The position numbers were made by a program, and so were the translations under genes. Source: Rhea pennata (taxonomy: Eukaryota > Chordata > Aves > Rheiformes > Rheidae). Taken from it: a DNA stretch of 64,000 bases. The stretch lies in NCBI RefSeq assembly GCF_028389875.1, contig NC_084670.1, positions 16,339,383 through 16,403,382 of the forward strand, given 5' to 3'. The notes below the pieces were generated by a model. That model saw nothing but the letters and a program-made list of their open reading frames with translations, did no database searches and was not told where the DNA came from. This document shows, piece by piece, positions 41,201 through 52,977 of this stretch (position 1 is the first letter of the stretch; each line of letters starts with the position of its first letter).

Positions 41201-44200
41201 TCAAATGTAGCCTTTGTGGTGCAGACATCAGGGATAGTTTTAACAGCCCATGTGCACGAGTGCGGTCTCTGTTTATCTCAGTGTAACAAGTGTGGTTTCC
41301 ATTATATCTGATGCTAATGGATAGATTTTTCTGGCAGTTTCAGTCAGCAAGGAGCTTTAACAATTGTATGGCTCCTTGTGACTGGATTACCAGCCCATGG
41401 GTGAAGTGTGTTAGTGGGACAGGATAGGGTGGTTTTGCTTACTTGGCCTACCGTGCTCTTCCACAGAGAAGGAGCTTATGTCTCCAGATCTTTCACTCCA
41501 GCATCTTCTCTGATAAGTCCATAAGTTTGCATGTGAGAACAAGGAAATTCGTTACCAACACTTGTATTTTGTAACCAAAATAGGTGACCTGACCTTTCAA
41601 GGTGCTGAGTCAGTGCAAGTTATTGGCAGCTCTGCAGGAAAACAGTGCATCTAAAGTGAAATAAAGTCAGCCTCTTGGTCAGGTTAATCTTGCTGACCCT
41701 CAGCACCTGGACAGTGAAACTAGATCTAATTGTAACTGATGAGTGTAAGACAGTATCTAAATTTAGCTCTTTGTCCTAGTGGATAAAAAGCCTGTTATGG
41801 GTAATTCTCTGGATGGGTGCAGGGAGAAGCTCTTCCTGCAGCTGCTGCTAATTTTTCAGAATTTGAATACACTCTAGACTGTTTTTTGTTGTTTACTCAT
41901 CTTCATTCCTTAATATCAGCATTCATGTCTCTTCAACAACACCGGAAGAGTGTCTTAAGAAAAACACAGGCCAAAAAAAATTGAGGATTCTGGGCTTTTT
42001 TTTCTATACGCTGATAGATACCTCTGACTTTCATCAAATATCTTAATCTCTGCACCTCAGCTGGCTTGTCAATAATACTGCAATAATTACTACTGATACT
42101 GTAGCAGAAAGGTGAGGCTAATACATGAGTTTTGACAAAGCAATTTGCAGCAGCCTAATGGAAGACAGCATAGAAGTGGAGTGTACAGATTTTATTAGTA
42201 TTTTGCAATGAGGGCTAGTGGCTTTGGGGGGAAGCTGAAGTAAGGTTCTTTTCAGCAATCTACTGCCTGGTCTCTGCTAGGAGGGTAGGCAGTAAGCTGC
42301 CATGGGCAGAAATGTGGCTGAGCTTTCACTGCCAATGTCACTTGATACGCGATCTTTAATGAGAGAGAGGCTGACAATTGCCGCCAAGATATGGCCAGGA
42401 GACATGGGGCAGACACTCCTTACAGCGGAAGTTATTGCCACTTTTTTCCCCCTCAATTCCCTCAGTAGCATTGAGAGCAGCTACTGTTTGGTTCTCCATC
42501 CTAACTCTGCCCAAAGTCTGCACCAGGAAAGAGCCCAAACTGAAACCCTGTCCTGACCTCTTACCAGTCATTTTCTCCATTTCCTCTACGCTGCTTAGAA
42601 GCCACTAGTTTTAACTCTGTACTTCAGATAAATATTACCAGGATCTCAGAAAGTCTCTGGATGTGGCAATGCTGCCTGGTTCACTTTGAACTGTTAGCCA
42701 CCCCCTGTGTGTGGAGTCACAGAGCACACAACTGAAGCTGTGGCTGTCTGTGAATTTCCCTACTCTTTCTTCAGCAGCTTGCTCAGGCATCAGAAACTTA
42801 AATTCGTTTGGTTTGCTGCTCCCCCAAAGCGGACTGGAAGGTGAATGGGTTTGTAAATACCAAGGGAAAGTATCCCATTTCATCTACAATGTTGTGGGAA
42901 ATTGTTTTCCACTGAACAGCTTCAGCAGAGGTAGCAGAATGGTTTCCCTGTCGTCCAGAATGCAGTCATGAGATCTATTGTTACATTTACGTAACAGTAA
43001 CTCAATCCACGCATTCTTTAAATAAATTCTGAATAAATGGATACTCTTTTTCCCAAAGCAAATAGCTCAATAATCTTGTAAGACTTGAATATTTCTTACT
43101 TAGAGGAAACATTTTAAGGACTATAGAATGTTTTTTAAAACTGTATTATAAATGCTGGTAGGTGATGATGATGATTGTATTTCCTTCTTGGAGTTCCAAT
43201 GATGTCAGCAAGACCAAAGATCTTTCTGATGAAAGCAGATTCAACTAAAAGAAGGTATCGCCCAATTATGAAAACCAAAATTTCATCAAGCAACTCTTTC
43301 CAGCTGATCCAAGGAGTTGAGGATACAGGACAACTGAAGAGAGAGGCAGAACAGATGAGAGATGAGGGTGTGAGCGTCTTCAAAGAACTGTTGTCTGCCA
43401 AGTACATTGCTGAGGTTTTTGTACTAGCCTTGGTAGCATGCAAGGTCACGGCTCACTCTAAGACTGAAGCCATTTGCTTTGCCTCAAGACATGCTAGCAT
43501 TACTACTGGCACAGCTTCTTAACCAGTAGTGTTGCAGTACCTCAGTGAGTCAAAGGAACCTGTTAGTGGTTCAGTGGCCTCACTGTTGTGTCACAAAAGC
43601 TCCCTGCAAATGGTTGTCCTCAGTGAGCAGGAAAGCTGGGGTTGGACACCAGCTGGTGTCTGCTGCCACCTTCTAGCAGAGCTGCAGCATAGTGGAGTGC
43701 AGGCACTGAGACCCTTCTGGGACTATGAGGAATTAGTGTAAGGCTCTAGGAGTGCCTTTGCAGATGATACAAAACAGGCATACTGAAAGCTGTCATTGAA
43801 GTTCCATCCTCACAAATAATCCAGAAAACAAGTAGCAGAGAAGAAATTCACAGAAGTCACTAAAGCATATGAAGCCTTGTCTGATGCCAGAAATATGAAA
43901 TGACTGACAAATCTATGGAAGCAGGTTTACATGGAAAAGCAAAAAGATCTAGAAGTAAAGGTGGAAAAAAGAGATAGAGCTTATGATAGACACAAAGATG
44001 TAACACACTTGAATTCTGAATTCATATTCAGTCATCTGCACCCATACGTGTTTAGAGAGAATCTCTATTCATTGAAAGCCTTATATCACCTAGTTCCTAA
44101 CTCTTCTAGAATACATGGGGAATCCTGTGGAGGAAGGAGAAAGGAAAGGAATAGATACTCTTTTCCTGGTTTTGGAGTTTCTCCCATTCCAGGCACTGGA

Positions 44201-46092
44201 TTTACTTTGGTTCCCACCAAGTTGAAGCTGTTCTTCATCCTTCATTCCATCACTGAACAGCATTGGAAAAGGCAACTTTAGATCAGTCATAAGAATGAGC
44301 AAAATAGTCAATGGTGTCAGAATTCCCACAAAAAGAATTGTGACAAGTGGAAGAGAGAGAATATAAACTGTTTCTAATTATTAACATTCTCAACAGTAAC
44401 TGGAAGGAGGCATCTGCTATAACCGGGTAAAACATTACTGAAAATATTTTTTTTAGAAATGCTAAGTTATGTTCTGCTTCATGTGAGAGATTAACAGTCA
44501 TATCTGATAAGACTTTAAAGCAATTCAACTCTCAGTTGATCTTTGATGATATTATGTTTTTTTCATACAGTTTGTATTTATAAATCATATCAAATGATAG
44601 AACTCACTTTGGGCAAATTAATGCTAAACTGTAATAAGTCTCCCTTGTATTAGGGTGATCTGGGACATTTGCAAGACAACATTTAATAGTTGTAAAGAAG
44701 ATACTGCAGTGGAATAAATTGATGTGGGATGTTTATATATAATGCTTTAAAAAATATATTTATAATAATATTATAATGCTTATAAAAATACAAATTACAG
44801 TTTGATAGTTAACTATATTGTGATGGACAACAACCATATATGCAAGCAGCTGAATCAGTTGTTGGCTATTGCTACCAAACTCAAAATTGTGTTTGCATGT
44901 TTTATTAAAAAACTTTAAAAAAAAAAATTAAAGAAAAAGGAACAAGATGAAGCCCAGTGCAGGAGAATACCATAAGACCATGTACTTTCTTGGGGTGTGG
45001 TGACCTTGGGAGCTGTGACACACTAGTGATGCACTGTTCTGTAGGTGTAGCTCATGTTTTTGTGATAGTATAGTATGATTGAGCTGCAGAGCTGTGTAAA
45101 GACAAGGACAGTCCCATGTCTTAAAATTAGGTAGAAGCTGAGAAATGCATATTTTTTCTCTTGCTTTTTGACCTTGAAAAAATCACTTACAGTTGATTTG
45201 CAACAGTATGACAAGGTTTTAAGGTGGAAAACTCCCCAAAGCTGACAGGATTTCTAATCTAAGTAGATCAGAAAGCCAGAGTCTGAGAGAAAAAGTGTAT
45301 TATCAATGATTTAAAGGTGGAATTTTAAGCACAAACAGGTAGGGGGTGTTGAGAATCGCACTGGAAAGTCGCTCCTCTTAGCCTCTTTCATTGTCAGTGG
45401 AGGAGGAAAAGTTCCTCCAGAGGGTTAAGTTCCAGTCAGATTTCTTTTAAAATTTCTGATTGTAGAAATCCTTTTTTTTTTTTTTTTCCCACAGAGACAT
45501 GTGAAGGGTAGCCTTTTAAAGTAAGGCACCTGAAGTTGTTAGCAAATCATGACAAGACTAGTCCAAACTTGCACATTGCTGTCAATAGTACTTCTGATAT
45601 GCAGTTCACTGCCTTCTTCCCATGAACATCTTTCCTTTTATGATGGAAAAGTAGACAATCTGCACACATGTACCTATTAATTTGTAACAGATTTAAAAGG
45701 AAAGAATTTTGAAGTGAGGTAGCTTCGGGTTTTGTGCTTGACTAAGTAGTATTTGTGCCTTAGCACAGATAAGCACTTGAAAATCAGACTACTAGAAGAA
45801 TTTAACAATTAAAACATAGTTTCAGAAAAATAAATGCTACTATTTATTTTTTCATTGATCCTCTGTAATAATCTTCCATTTGTTGCATTACTGTTCTCAC
45901 CTGTTAATTTCTGCATTGTCTTCATCAATTCTTTAATTCTTCTTATAGGAGATTGATGGCAAATCATTGCTGTTGATGACAAGAAATGATGTACTGACTG
46001 GACTTTCATTAAAACTGGGGCCTGCGCTGAAAATCTATGAATATCACGTAAAACCTCTACAGACACAACATCTAAAGAACAACTCTTTATAG
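35983..46092 (+). CDS. SAMD13: Sterile alpha motif domain-containing protein 13 (three recognised coding exons)
   Basis: Exons 35983-36067, 40252-40363 and 45949-46092 join in frame at GT..AG introns. From the ATG at 36015 they give a 102-residue protein beginning [13 protein letters not shown] and ending QHLKNNSL. Residues about 29-95 form a SAM domain ([10 protein letters not shown] ... [16 protein letters not shown] ... [14 protein letters not shown]), a helical protein-interaction module. The match to mammalian SAMD13 as I remember it is close across the whole length. The frame is open upstream of ATG 36015 ([10 protein letters not shown]) and resembles the human long isoform. The ATG also has a weak context (C at -3), so translation probably starts in an upstream exon. 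The cellular role of SAMD13 is poorly known. Its position after PRKACB in the same direction is the conserved arrangement. Confidence 0.93.
36068..40251 (+). other. SAMD13: SAMD13 intron
   Basis: About 4.2 kb, with one TA microsatellite at 38248-38300. No other exon or transposon is recognised. Confidence 0.8.
38248..38300. repeat. A-run plus (TA)n microsatellite
   Basis: About ten A bases lead into some 20 TA steps with a single phase break, so the sequence is self-complementary along its length. Confidence 0.9.
40252..40363 (+). CDS. SAMD13: SAMD13 exon: first half of the SAM domain
   Basis: The 112-base exon follows gcattttgcag and ends with a gtaaat donor. It encodes [13 protein letters not shown] and [20 protein letters not shown], and leaves in phase 0. 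Confidence 0.95.
40364..45948 (+). other. SAMD13: SAMD13 intron
   Basis: About 5.6 kb. It includes a moderately long open frame at 43175-43522 and a T-run near 45472-45487. The protein from that frame resembles nothing I recognise and has no splice or conservation support, so I treat it as chance. Confidence 0.75.
45949..46092 (+). CDS. SAMD13: SAMD13 last coding exon
   Basis: The exon starts after ttcttcttatag, reads [18 protein letters not shown] and continues to LKNNSL with a TAG stop at 46090-46092. It completes the SAM domain. Confidence 0.96.
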   Translation, partial: EIDGKSLLLMTRNDVLTGLSLKLGPALKIYEYHVKPLQTQHLKNNSL

Positions 46093-46475
46093 CGAATTGT
46101 CTAATTGGGGTCATGTTGTGCCTCAAACAATAAATAAGCAATTTGGTTTCATGTAATGGAACTTTGTAAAGAGAGAATATATCTATTAAGAATTTAAACC
46201 AAATTACAATGATATATATCCTATTGGATAGAGCTGGCAATATAATATATACTAAGTCTGAACTGAGAGAGGTGGTGTGTATTTTTTCATGGTGCATAAC
46301 AATTTTCTCTTTTAGGATTTGTCAGTAAGTGTATTGAGATAGCTACATCACTGTATCCAGAACAAAAGGGAAGTATGGTCATTCTCATTTTTGAGCCAGA
46401 TATATTCTTTTTTCATGAGTTAAAATACCAAAAAGAGAACAAAGATAAAGTTTACATGCATCTTTGGGAGAAAGA

Positions 46476-46485
46476 AATAAATAAA
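46476..46485 (+). terminator. SAMD13: Probable SAMD13 polyadenylation signal (proximal)
   Basis: Two overlapping AATAAA hexamers lie 384 bases after the stop, with gttctggtgt about ten bases downstream as a GU-rich element. Confidence 0.5.
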
Positions 46486-47085
46486 AGTATGTTCTGGTGT
46501 ACATCAAAGACCTACCGAAATTATTACTGCTTATAATTTTGGGATGAGACTGAGACTTGCCAACTCACCCTTTTTTGCAGAGGGTCCTATTTTTGACCTT
46601 ATTAAGGTTTACTTGTGGTATGCTGCAATGTTTAAAGCTGTACATAAACTAACATAACCCCTTCGATAGCAGAAGGCGTTGCTGACAGGTGAAACTGGAT
46701 TGTGTATTTTTTGCTGTCCCTTAAATTTTCAGCTTGTTTCCACCTGTTTTTAATAGTAGTTCTATGTAAAGTATAGTTGGTTTTTAAAAGTTTGTGTTGC
46801 TTAGCAAAACAAAAAACTTCATTTTATTCTTTTTTTAATTTATAATAACTGTTTTCTAACATGCAGAAATTTGTAAAAAGAGTAAAATTCTGCACATTTT
46901 TAATATTATTGTCTGTCATAGTGTTGTAACAACTGATCTTTTTTTTGATGCTTTACTTACAATTTGAATACTTGTTTTAAAAAACTGAAAGAAGCTGTCT
47001 TGTCATCATACATCTCTGTTAAAAGAGAGTCTTGTTCAGTCTGTTTGTACCAGTTCCCTATTTGATAGGTTGCTTGCTATATCCC

Positions 47086-47091
47086 AATAAA
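47086..47091 (+). terminator. SAMD13: Possible distal SAMD13 polyadenylation signal
   Basis: AATAAA is followed by tatgtttgg within 20 bases. It is an alternative to the proximal signal. Confidence 0.35.
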
Positions 47092-47920
47092 ACATTGCTT
47101 ATGTTTGGATTCAGTTTACTTTACAGCTTTTTTTTTTACTTTCTCTGTTTCTTTATTGCAGAGTATCAGAGGCTCCCCCTCTTTCTTTTCTTTTCTTTTT
47201 CTCCTCCATTTTCCTATTAAAAAGGTACCAAAACTTACTTAATATCCTATGTTCTTGTGGTTACTTCTAACACCCTTTGCCAAGAATTTAAAGATTCAAT
47301 TGTTTTTTCCTTTTGCTTTTGCTTAGGCAGTGCTGAAGGTGAGAATCTGAAGCTCTGGTCACAGTTCGCCAGTAACACCTGTGCTTCTCTTACCCCCTCT
47401 AGAGCTCCCAGTGGTGGAGAGGTCCTGTGCTGGCCCTGGTATAGCAGGGTGAATTACCCCAAAGCGGCTGGGAAGTATCCCACAGATAGTGCTAAGCACT
47501 CTCCAGACTCACCATCATCTCTGACCCAGGGAGCTTTGTGATGACCCCTGAAACTGCAGCATGGGGTTACGTCAGTGAAGCTGAGCAGAGGAACTGGGAA
47601 GTAGCAAACAAGCAGAAGTGTGGTGAATGTGGAAATGGGATGGGAGGAGATGGTGAGGGGATTTAGCTAAGAAGGGAGAAGAGAGTGCAGCACTGTCAGC
47701 CGGATGGGGGCAAAGCGATAGGATTCAGTGAGAAGAAGCAGAAGCTTCTGTGATCCTGTCTGGATGGTGCCTTCACTGCTGGCTTGGCCAAGTGCAAGGA
47801 GGCTGTGGATGCTACAATGCTAGGGGAATTGCTTATTTCTTGTGTTGAGATTTGAGAGGAGGTGAAACCACATTAATAGCATAGCTGGACTGTGGGTAAA
47901 GCTCACAGTGAGCTGCATAA

Positions 47921-48035
47921 TACGTAAACTGTACATCAGTGTGCTTTCTTGTATAATTGCTAAACTTTACACTGTACTATATGCTGTTTTCTCGTGTAGA
48001 TTCTAAACTTTACACTGTATTGTACACTATTTGGA
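47921..48035. repeat. Imperfect tandem repeat, period about 43 bases
   Basis: The phrase ctaaactttacactgta occurs at 47960 and again at 48003. A more diverged relative (cgtaaactgtacatc) lies about 37 bases before the first. Confidence 0.6.
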
Positions 48036-50783
48036 ATTTGAGACACATGGTAGAAGGCAGGGATGTATTCACTGCTTTTTTCACTGTGCCTTGTACTGTA
48101 TTCATTTTTAGGTATCAATCTATTAGCAGCAGGTTTGTATTTCATAGTCTATTCTTCTTACAGCTTTTTTATTTATAGCTTTGTAGCATCCAGGGATACC
48201 TGCTGGGAGCAGGGATCTTCTGGAAAGCTTGATTCAAACAGAGACTGTCATCTTTGTCTGGAGAGTTTTCAGGTACAATCTGTATCTGACTAGTTACAGG
48301 CTGCAATTGAAAAATTGTACATTAAACTACTAAATATTTTAATATAGAACTAGTTCTGTTTATGAAAAGGATTATGTGAAGCAGCTGCCTGCAGTAGTCA
48401 GTAGCTCCCTACCAGCCCTGTATTCCTGGCATTGCTGGAGTAGATTGCTTAGGACTGCATTACTGAAAGATGAATTGAATAGTCTCTTTTTCTCCATTTG
48501 CGTTTGGAGTGATAGAGACACATTTTGTAAATCTATGAATGATACAAAAGTATAAGTAAAATATTCCATCAGAAGTAAAAACCTCCACTGTATAGCTGTA
48601 AGGACTCATCTGGTAATTACTGAGCACTGCACTTTCTTTTTACCATGTTTTAGTAAGCAAATGAATTGAATTTAAAAACATCCAGATTGTATTCCTCTTT
48701 TGATCAACACCACTAAGTAGTTCATACAAGTAGAGGCATAACAGAAAGCTCAGTGTAAGCCTGAAAGGGAATTTGGAGGATGTTATACAGACAGAAGTAA
48801 TTTTTTTTTCTGCTGTCTCTGATCTTCTTTGTGGTTTCCTACTGTTACATGAGCTTTCTAATGCTGCCATTCTCTTTGTGCAGGTGACCAGCCTGGTTTT
48901 GTCTGTTACAGTCTCCTTGCTGCTTCTGGGAAGAAAAAAAAAAAAAAAAGAGTCTTTTAAAAACAGATTGAATGTTTTGAAAGAGGAAGTCAAAACCAGG
49001 TTATTTTTAGCTACCATTCCTCTTGCAGAAAACACAGCTGCTGTTGAGATGAGGAAGCATGAGGAAGCTAGTGGGCATTACTGGATACTGTGTCAATGCT
49101 GCAGTTCTGATATGCGCAGAGCCATTCAGGACTCCAATTTAAAATGTGTCCTTAACACTGCAGTTGGGAGATTGCCTTTTCCTTAAAAGCCATCCCTGTG
49201 CTTTAGGTGATGTTTAAGCTGCCAGCTGTCCAACTGCCCAGCATATTTGGGGTATGAGAGTGAGGACAGTCTCAGTACTGTTGGCCTCCTTGTTTTTACT
49301 CTGAATGAGCACTTCAGAGAGGGGCCTCCCCTCTCCTGGAGCAATATTTGGAGGCAGCTTTATGGAGCAAAGCAGCAGTCAGCTTCCCTGACCTGCTGTA
49401 GGTCAGCACAAGAGCAGAGATGCAGCCAAGTTCCTGTTCCCTCTTCCTGCCTTGCCCCTCTCCTAATACTGCTAGTGCTTGTCTATCCGAATCTGTATAA
49501 TGTTTTTCAAAATGATTCAAAAGCACTACAGTATTTCTTTTTTGGTACAATAGATGTGAAATATGTATTGGTATGCATTAGTTTTGATGTAAGGAAGTAG
49601 TTCACTGTCCTCTCCAATTGTGAATGCATAAGGCATAGCATGTTCTCTTTGTGTCCAAATATAGTGCTAAGTACCATAAATTAAGCATTTATAAGGCAAC
49701 TAGCAGCAAGGTATGAAGGCTGTGGTTGTGCCAGCAAGGTCACTCTCTCAACCCAGAAAAAATTGTTCTCTGCTTGTTGATCTTTCTCATGCCTGTATTT
49801 ATAGTTGTTCTCTTTAGAACAGTTTACCTTAATGTGCTGCACATTGTTAATAACAGGACAAGACTCGGCAGCTGTAGTGAAGGGAGTATCACCCACCTGG
49901 TTAGGAAGGGCCCAGGAAAATGTCACATTAGGCCCTCACTGCCAGCAATTGCTTGCTGAATTAACTCTTCTTTTGCTGCTTTTTTCAATATTTTCAGCTT
50001 CTACCAAGTCCCTCACCTCCTCCTCCTCTTAAAAATCAGCATTTAACTGGGTTTTCAACACTCTTTCCCTTTCTCCTGACACACTGAAATTACAGTTGTA
50101 GTTAAATAACTGCAATTAGCAGAAAAAGCAGAGGGCCCTTTTTTATATGAGCACGGGAGAAGCTACAAAGCTGGTTAATGTTTTCCATTTTTATGACAAT
50201 ATTGTCTTACATAGCCCTAAGTGATCAAAAATGTGAAAGCAGCGATTGAGCAGGAACAGAAAAACATTTCATTTTGTGTCCGTTCTGGCTCTTGGCTTCC
50301 AAGTCAGAGCAGTAGTTCCTTCCCTTCCAGTAATGGGGTTTGGGCCCAAAAGATGTGTGGAAAGTACAGTGACTCTCACCATGTAAGTGAAAATTGTAGC
50401 TGTCACGGGCTCAATAGGAAGAGTCTGCTCTGCCCTCTCTCGTCCAGCTCAGAGGCAATTATCTGGGCAATGGATTGGCATTGCTTCATCTAGCAGAGAA
50501 CTAATGGACTCAGACTTGGAGATGTCAGCCAGGAGAGTCTGTCTATTTCTTACTCCATTGCACTGAAGGCCTCCACACAATTTCCCATCTGTGTCCAGCC
50601 TGCAGTTGTTGAGTTGCAAGAGCAGCTTCCCTCAAGGGTTTCAGAGAGCAACGGCTGATTTAACCCACTGGTAGCCCGCAAGAGCAGTCACCATTGGAAC
50701 AACTGGCAGACTGCTTTAGTAAGTAGTTTTTCTTTCTGTTGGGAAAAGCTGTGTTTTGTTTAATATGCTAATATGAAAAGATC

Positions 50784-50808
50784 TTTTTTTTTTTTTTTTT
50801 TTTTTTTT
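50784..50808. repeat. Poly-T tract, 25 bases
   Basis: Uninterrupted T run with no recognisable element attached on either strand. Confidence 0.85.
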
Positions 50809-52907
50809 GCTTATCCTCTGTAATTAGGAAAATGCTGGACCTAGTGATGTTCCTTTGGATCCCAGCTGTGTGTTCAACTTAGCCCCACAATAACATTAGC
50901 TGGTAGATGCTGTAAACTTGAGGAACACGACCATAACATCAAATACCTGGAGAGCCCAATGAGGGCATCATGAAGACTGTAAATGGCCTCTCACCTCTCT
51001 CTGTGTGAGGGTTTCGTCACTACTGAAGGCTGCTGGTGAGTGTGGGGACTGAGGTTGTATTTACATCCTGCTGCACTGAGAGTAATTGCTAAAGGAAAAA
51101 TCAGCAGTTATAACTGCTTTATCATCAGGTCAGCTGATTTCTTGGTCGTGGCAGACTTGCACTGACCTGAAGGCATTTTCTTCCCCCTTACAGATGATTA
51201 CTATAAACCAGCTTCCTCTCTACAAACCCTCTACAATACTTTGTATGTTGAAGGCACCCCTGACTTTGCGATGGTTAAAGTATATCAGAAGAGTCAGGGA
51301 AAACTGATGAATCAAGTGCAGTGCTGTATCATCTTCTGCTAGTGGACTGCAGCAGGAGGAAGGAAGTAAAGGTGAGGGAATGTGTAGCTGAATTTGCATC
51401 CCAACTGGTGGGTGGCCAAACAACAGGGAGAAATGTGGAAGGAGGTGTGTACCTAGGTGTAGCAATGCAATGCTGTTTTGTAAGGATACATCTCTTCAGC
51501 TCCCTCCTCCCTTGTGCATAAATGCTATGTGTCAGCTTGCCTAGGCTTCTCTATGCTGGAAATGTCTGTAATCTAGAAGATTTCGAAATTTGCAAGAGCA
51601 CAAGCTCATTAAAAGTTGAGTTCTTGTCTTTTTCCAATTGGACATGATCCTAAGCGTGGGAATTCATGCCTAATGCCACTGTTACGTTAGGTGGCAGAAG
51701 CCCTCGGTACTTTGTCACCCTGGGCTCTGCTGTTCAGTTTCTCTCTGCACCAAAAATTTGTGTATCACCCTCTTTTTCTAGTTTTGAGTCCCTCAAGTAC
51801 TGTTTTGAGTTTGTGTTTTCAGTTCTGAAGTGCCTAGATACTTGTATTCACTGATTTGTAGTTTTCTGTTCTTTCCCTTACTTGATTTGCCTGATATTTT
51901 TTTTCTATCGCTGTATTTCTTCCACTCCCTACCAGTTACCTTGTTTCCTCCTTATCGTCTAGTCTCTCTTGTCTCTCATCTTATGTTCCCATTCTAGGCT
52001 GGCAGCACCGTGTGCCTCCATCCACCAAGGCCTGGGCTGTAAATGCTTGTCCCTCAGACAAGCATTTACTTGCAGGAAAACTGCTGTCTTGATCTGTAGT
52101 TTGGGCTAGAGCTACATGGAGACATGTCAGGCTGCAGCTCAGAGAAAGCAAGCAAATGTTAACTGGAAGATCCAGAAAAACTTATTCTTATCCTAGCAGA
52201 GGGAATGCGGTGGGCAACACCAGTGCTCGGAGCTGAGATATGCTTTTACCTTGAGAGCAGTTTGCAGGGTAGGCAAAGCCAGTAACAGAATTGTTATTGC
52301 TCCTTGCTGAGATGCATATAAGCTTTTAGATTTTTTTTCTGTCCCCCTAAAAACATGCGTAGTGCTCTTGTGGGATATGTGGTGAATTCGTTACAAAACT
52401 GGGCTGCCTCCCCTGCCTGTGCACTATGAGATAATGCCCATTTCTGCTTCAGCCTATGCCTTCGAGGTACGCAGGAGTAAACATCTTACCCTCCACCCAC
52501 CTGCAGCGTCACAGTGAGAAGTGATCATGCTGTCCTTGCTGTGATCCCAGAGATGGCAGTCACCCAGCAGGGAGGTGAAAGAAACCTGTGCTTTTTAGCT
52601 GCAACAAAAAGCAACCACAGTAAAGCAAACCACAGTCTCGTCAGATTCAAATTCAGCCTGTCTTAGCAATGTAGCGCAGCTACAAACTACAGGCTTAACC
52701 TTTTGCTTTGATAACTGGTGTTAAAGAGCAATGGAGTCCTAGCTTGCCAGTCAAAAAAGGGTAAATGAAAAGTGGGTAACTTGAAAAAAAAAATTTTGCA
52801 AGTCTGCAGTAAATCTAGATCACAGCTAACCCCTCCATCACAATCAACATTCTGATTCTTACCTGATTGCTGTAGTTCAGTCATGGGACAGCCAACTCAG
52901 TCAGTGC

Positions 52908-52977
52908 CATGCATATATGTGTACATATATGTCATACATATGTGTGCATACATATGTATGTATGCATATACATATGG
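52908..52977. repeat. Alternating purine-pyrimidine (CATA/TGTA) repeat
   Basis: Tandem variations of atgtacata and catacatatg, rich in short palindromes. It is a degenerate microsatellite. Confidence 0.8.

Larger units (their letters stand above)
46093..47110 (+). other. SAMD13: SAMD13 3' untranslated region
   Basis: AT-rich, non-coding sequence after the stop. Overlapping AATAAA hexamers at 46476-46485 are followed by a GT-rich stretch, and a further AATAAA lies at 47086-47091. Either could end the transcript, so the right limit is inferred. Confidence 0.55.

Noticed and set aside
43175-43522. 115-codon frame within the SAMD13 intron
   Set aside because: No recognisable domain or splice-site support, and nothing links it to neighbouring exons.
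45809-46297. 162-codon minus-strand frame opposite the last SAMD13 exon
   Set aside because: It is largely the antisense shadow of the real SAMD13 exon.
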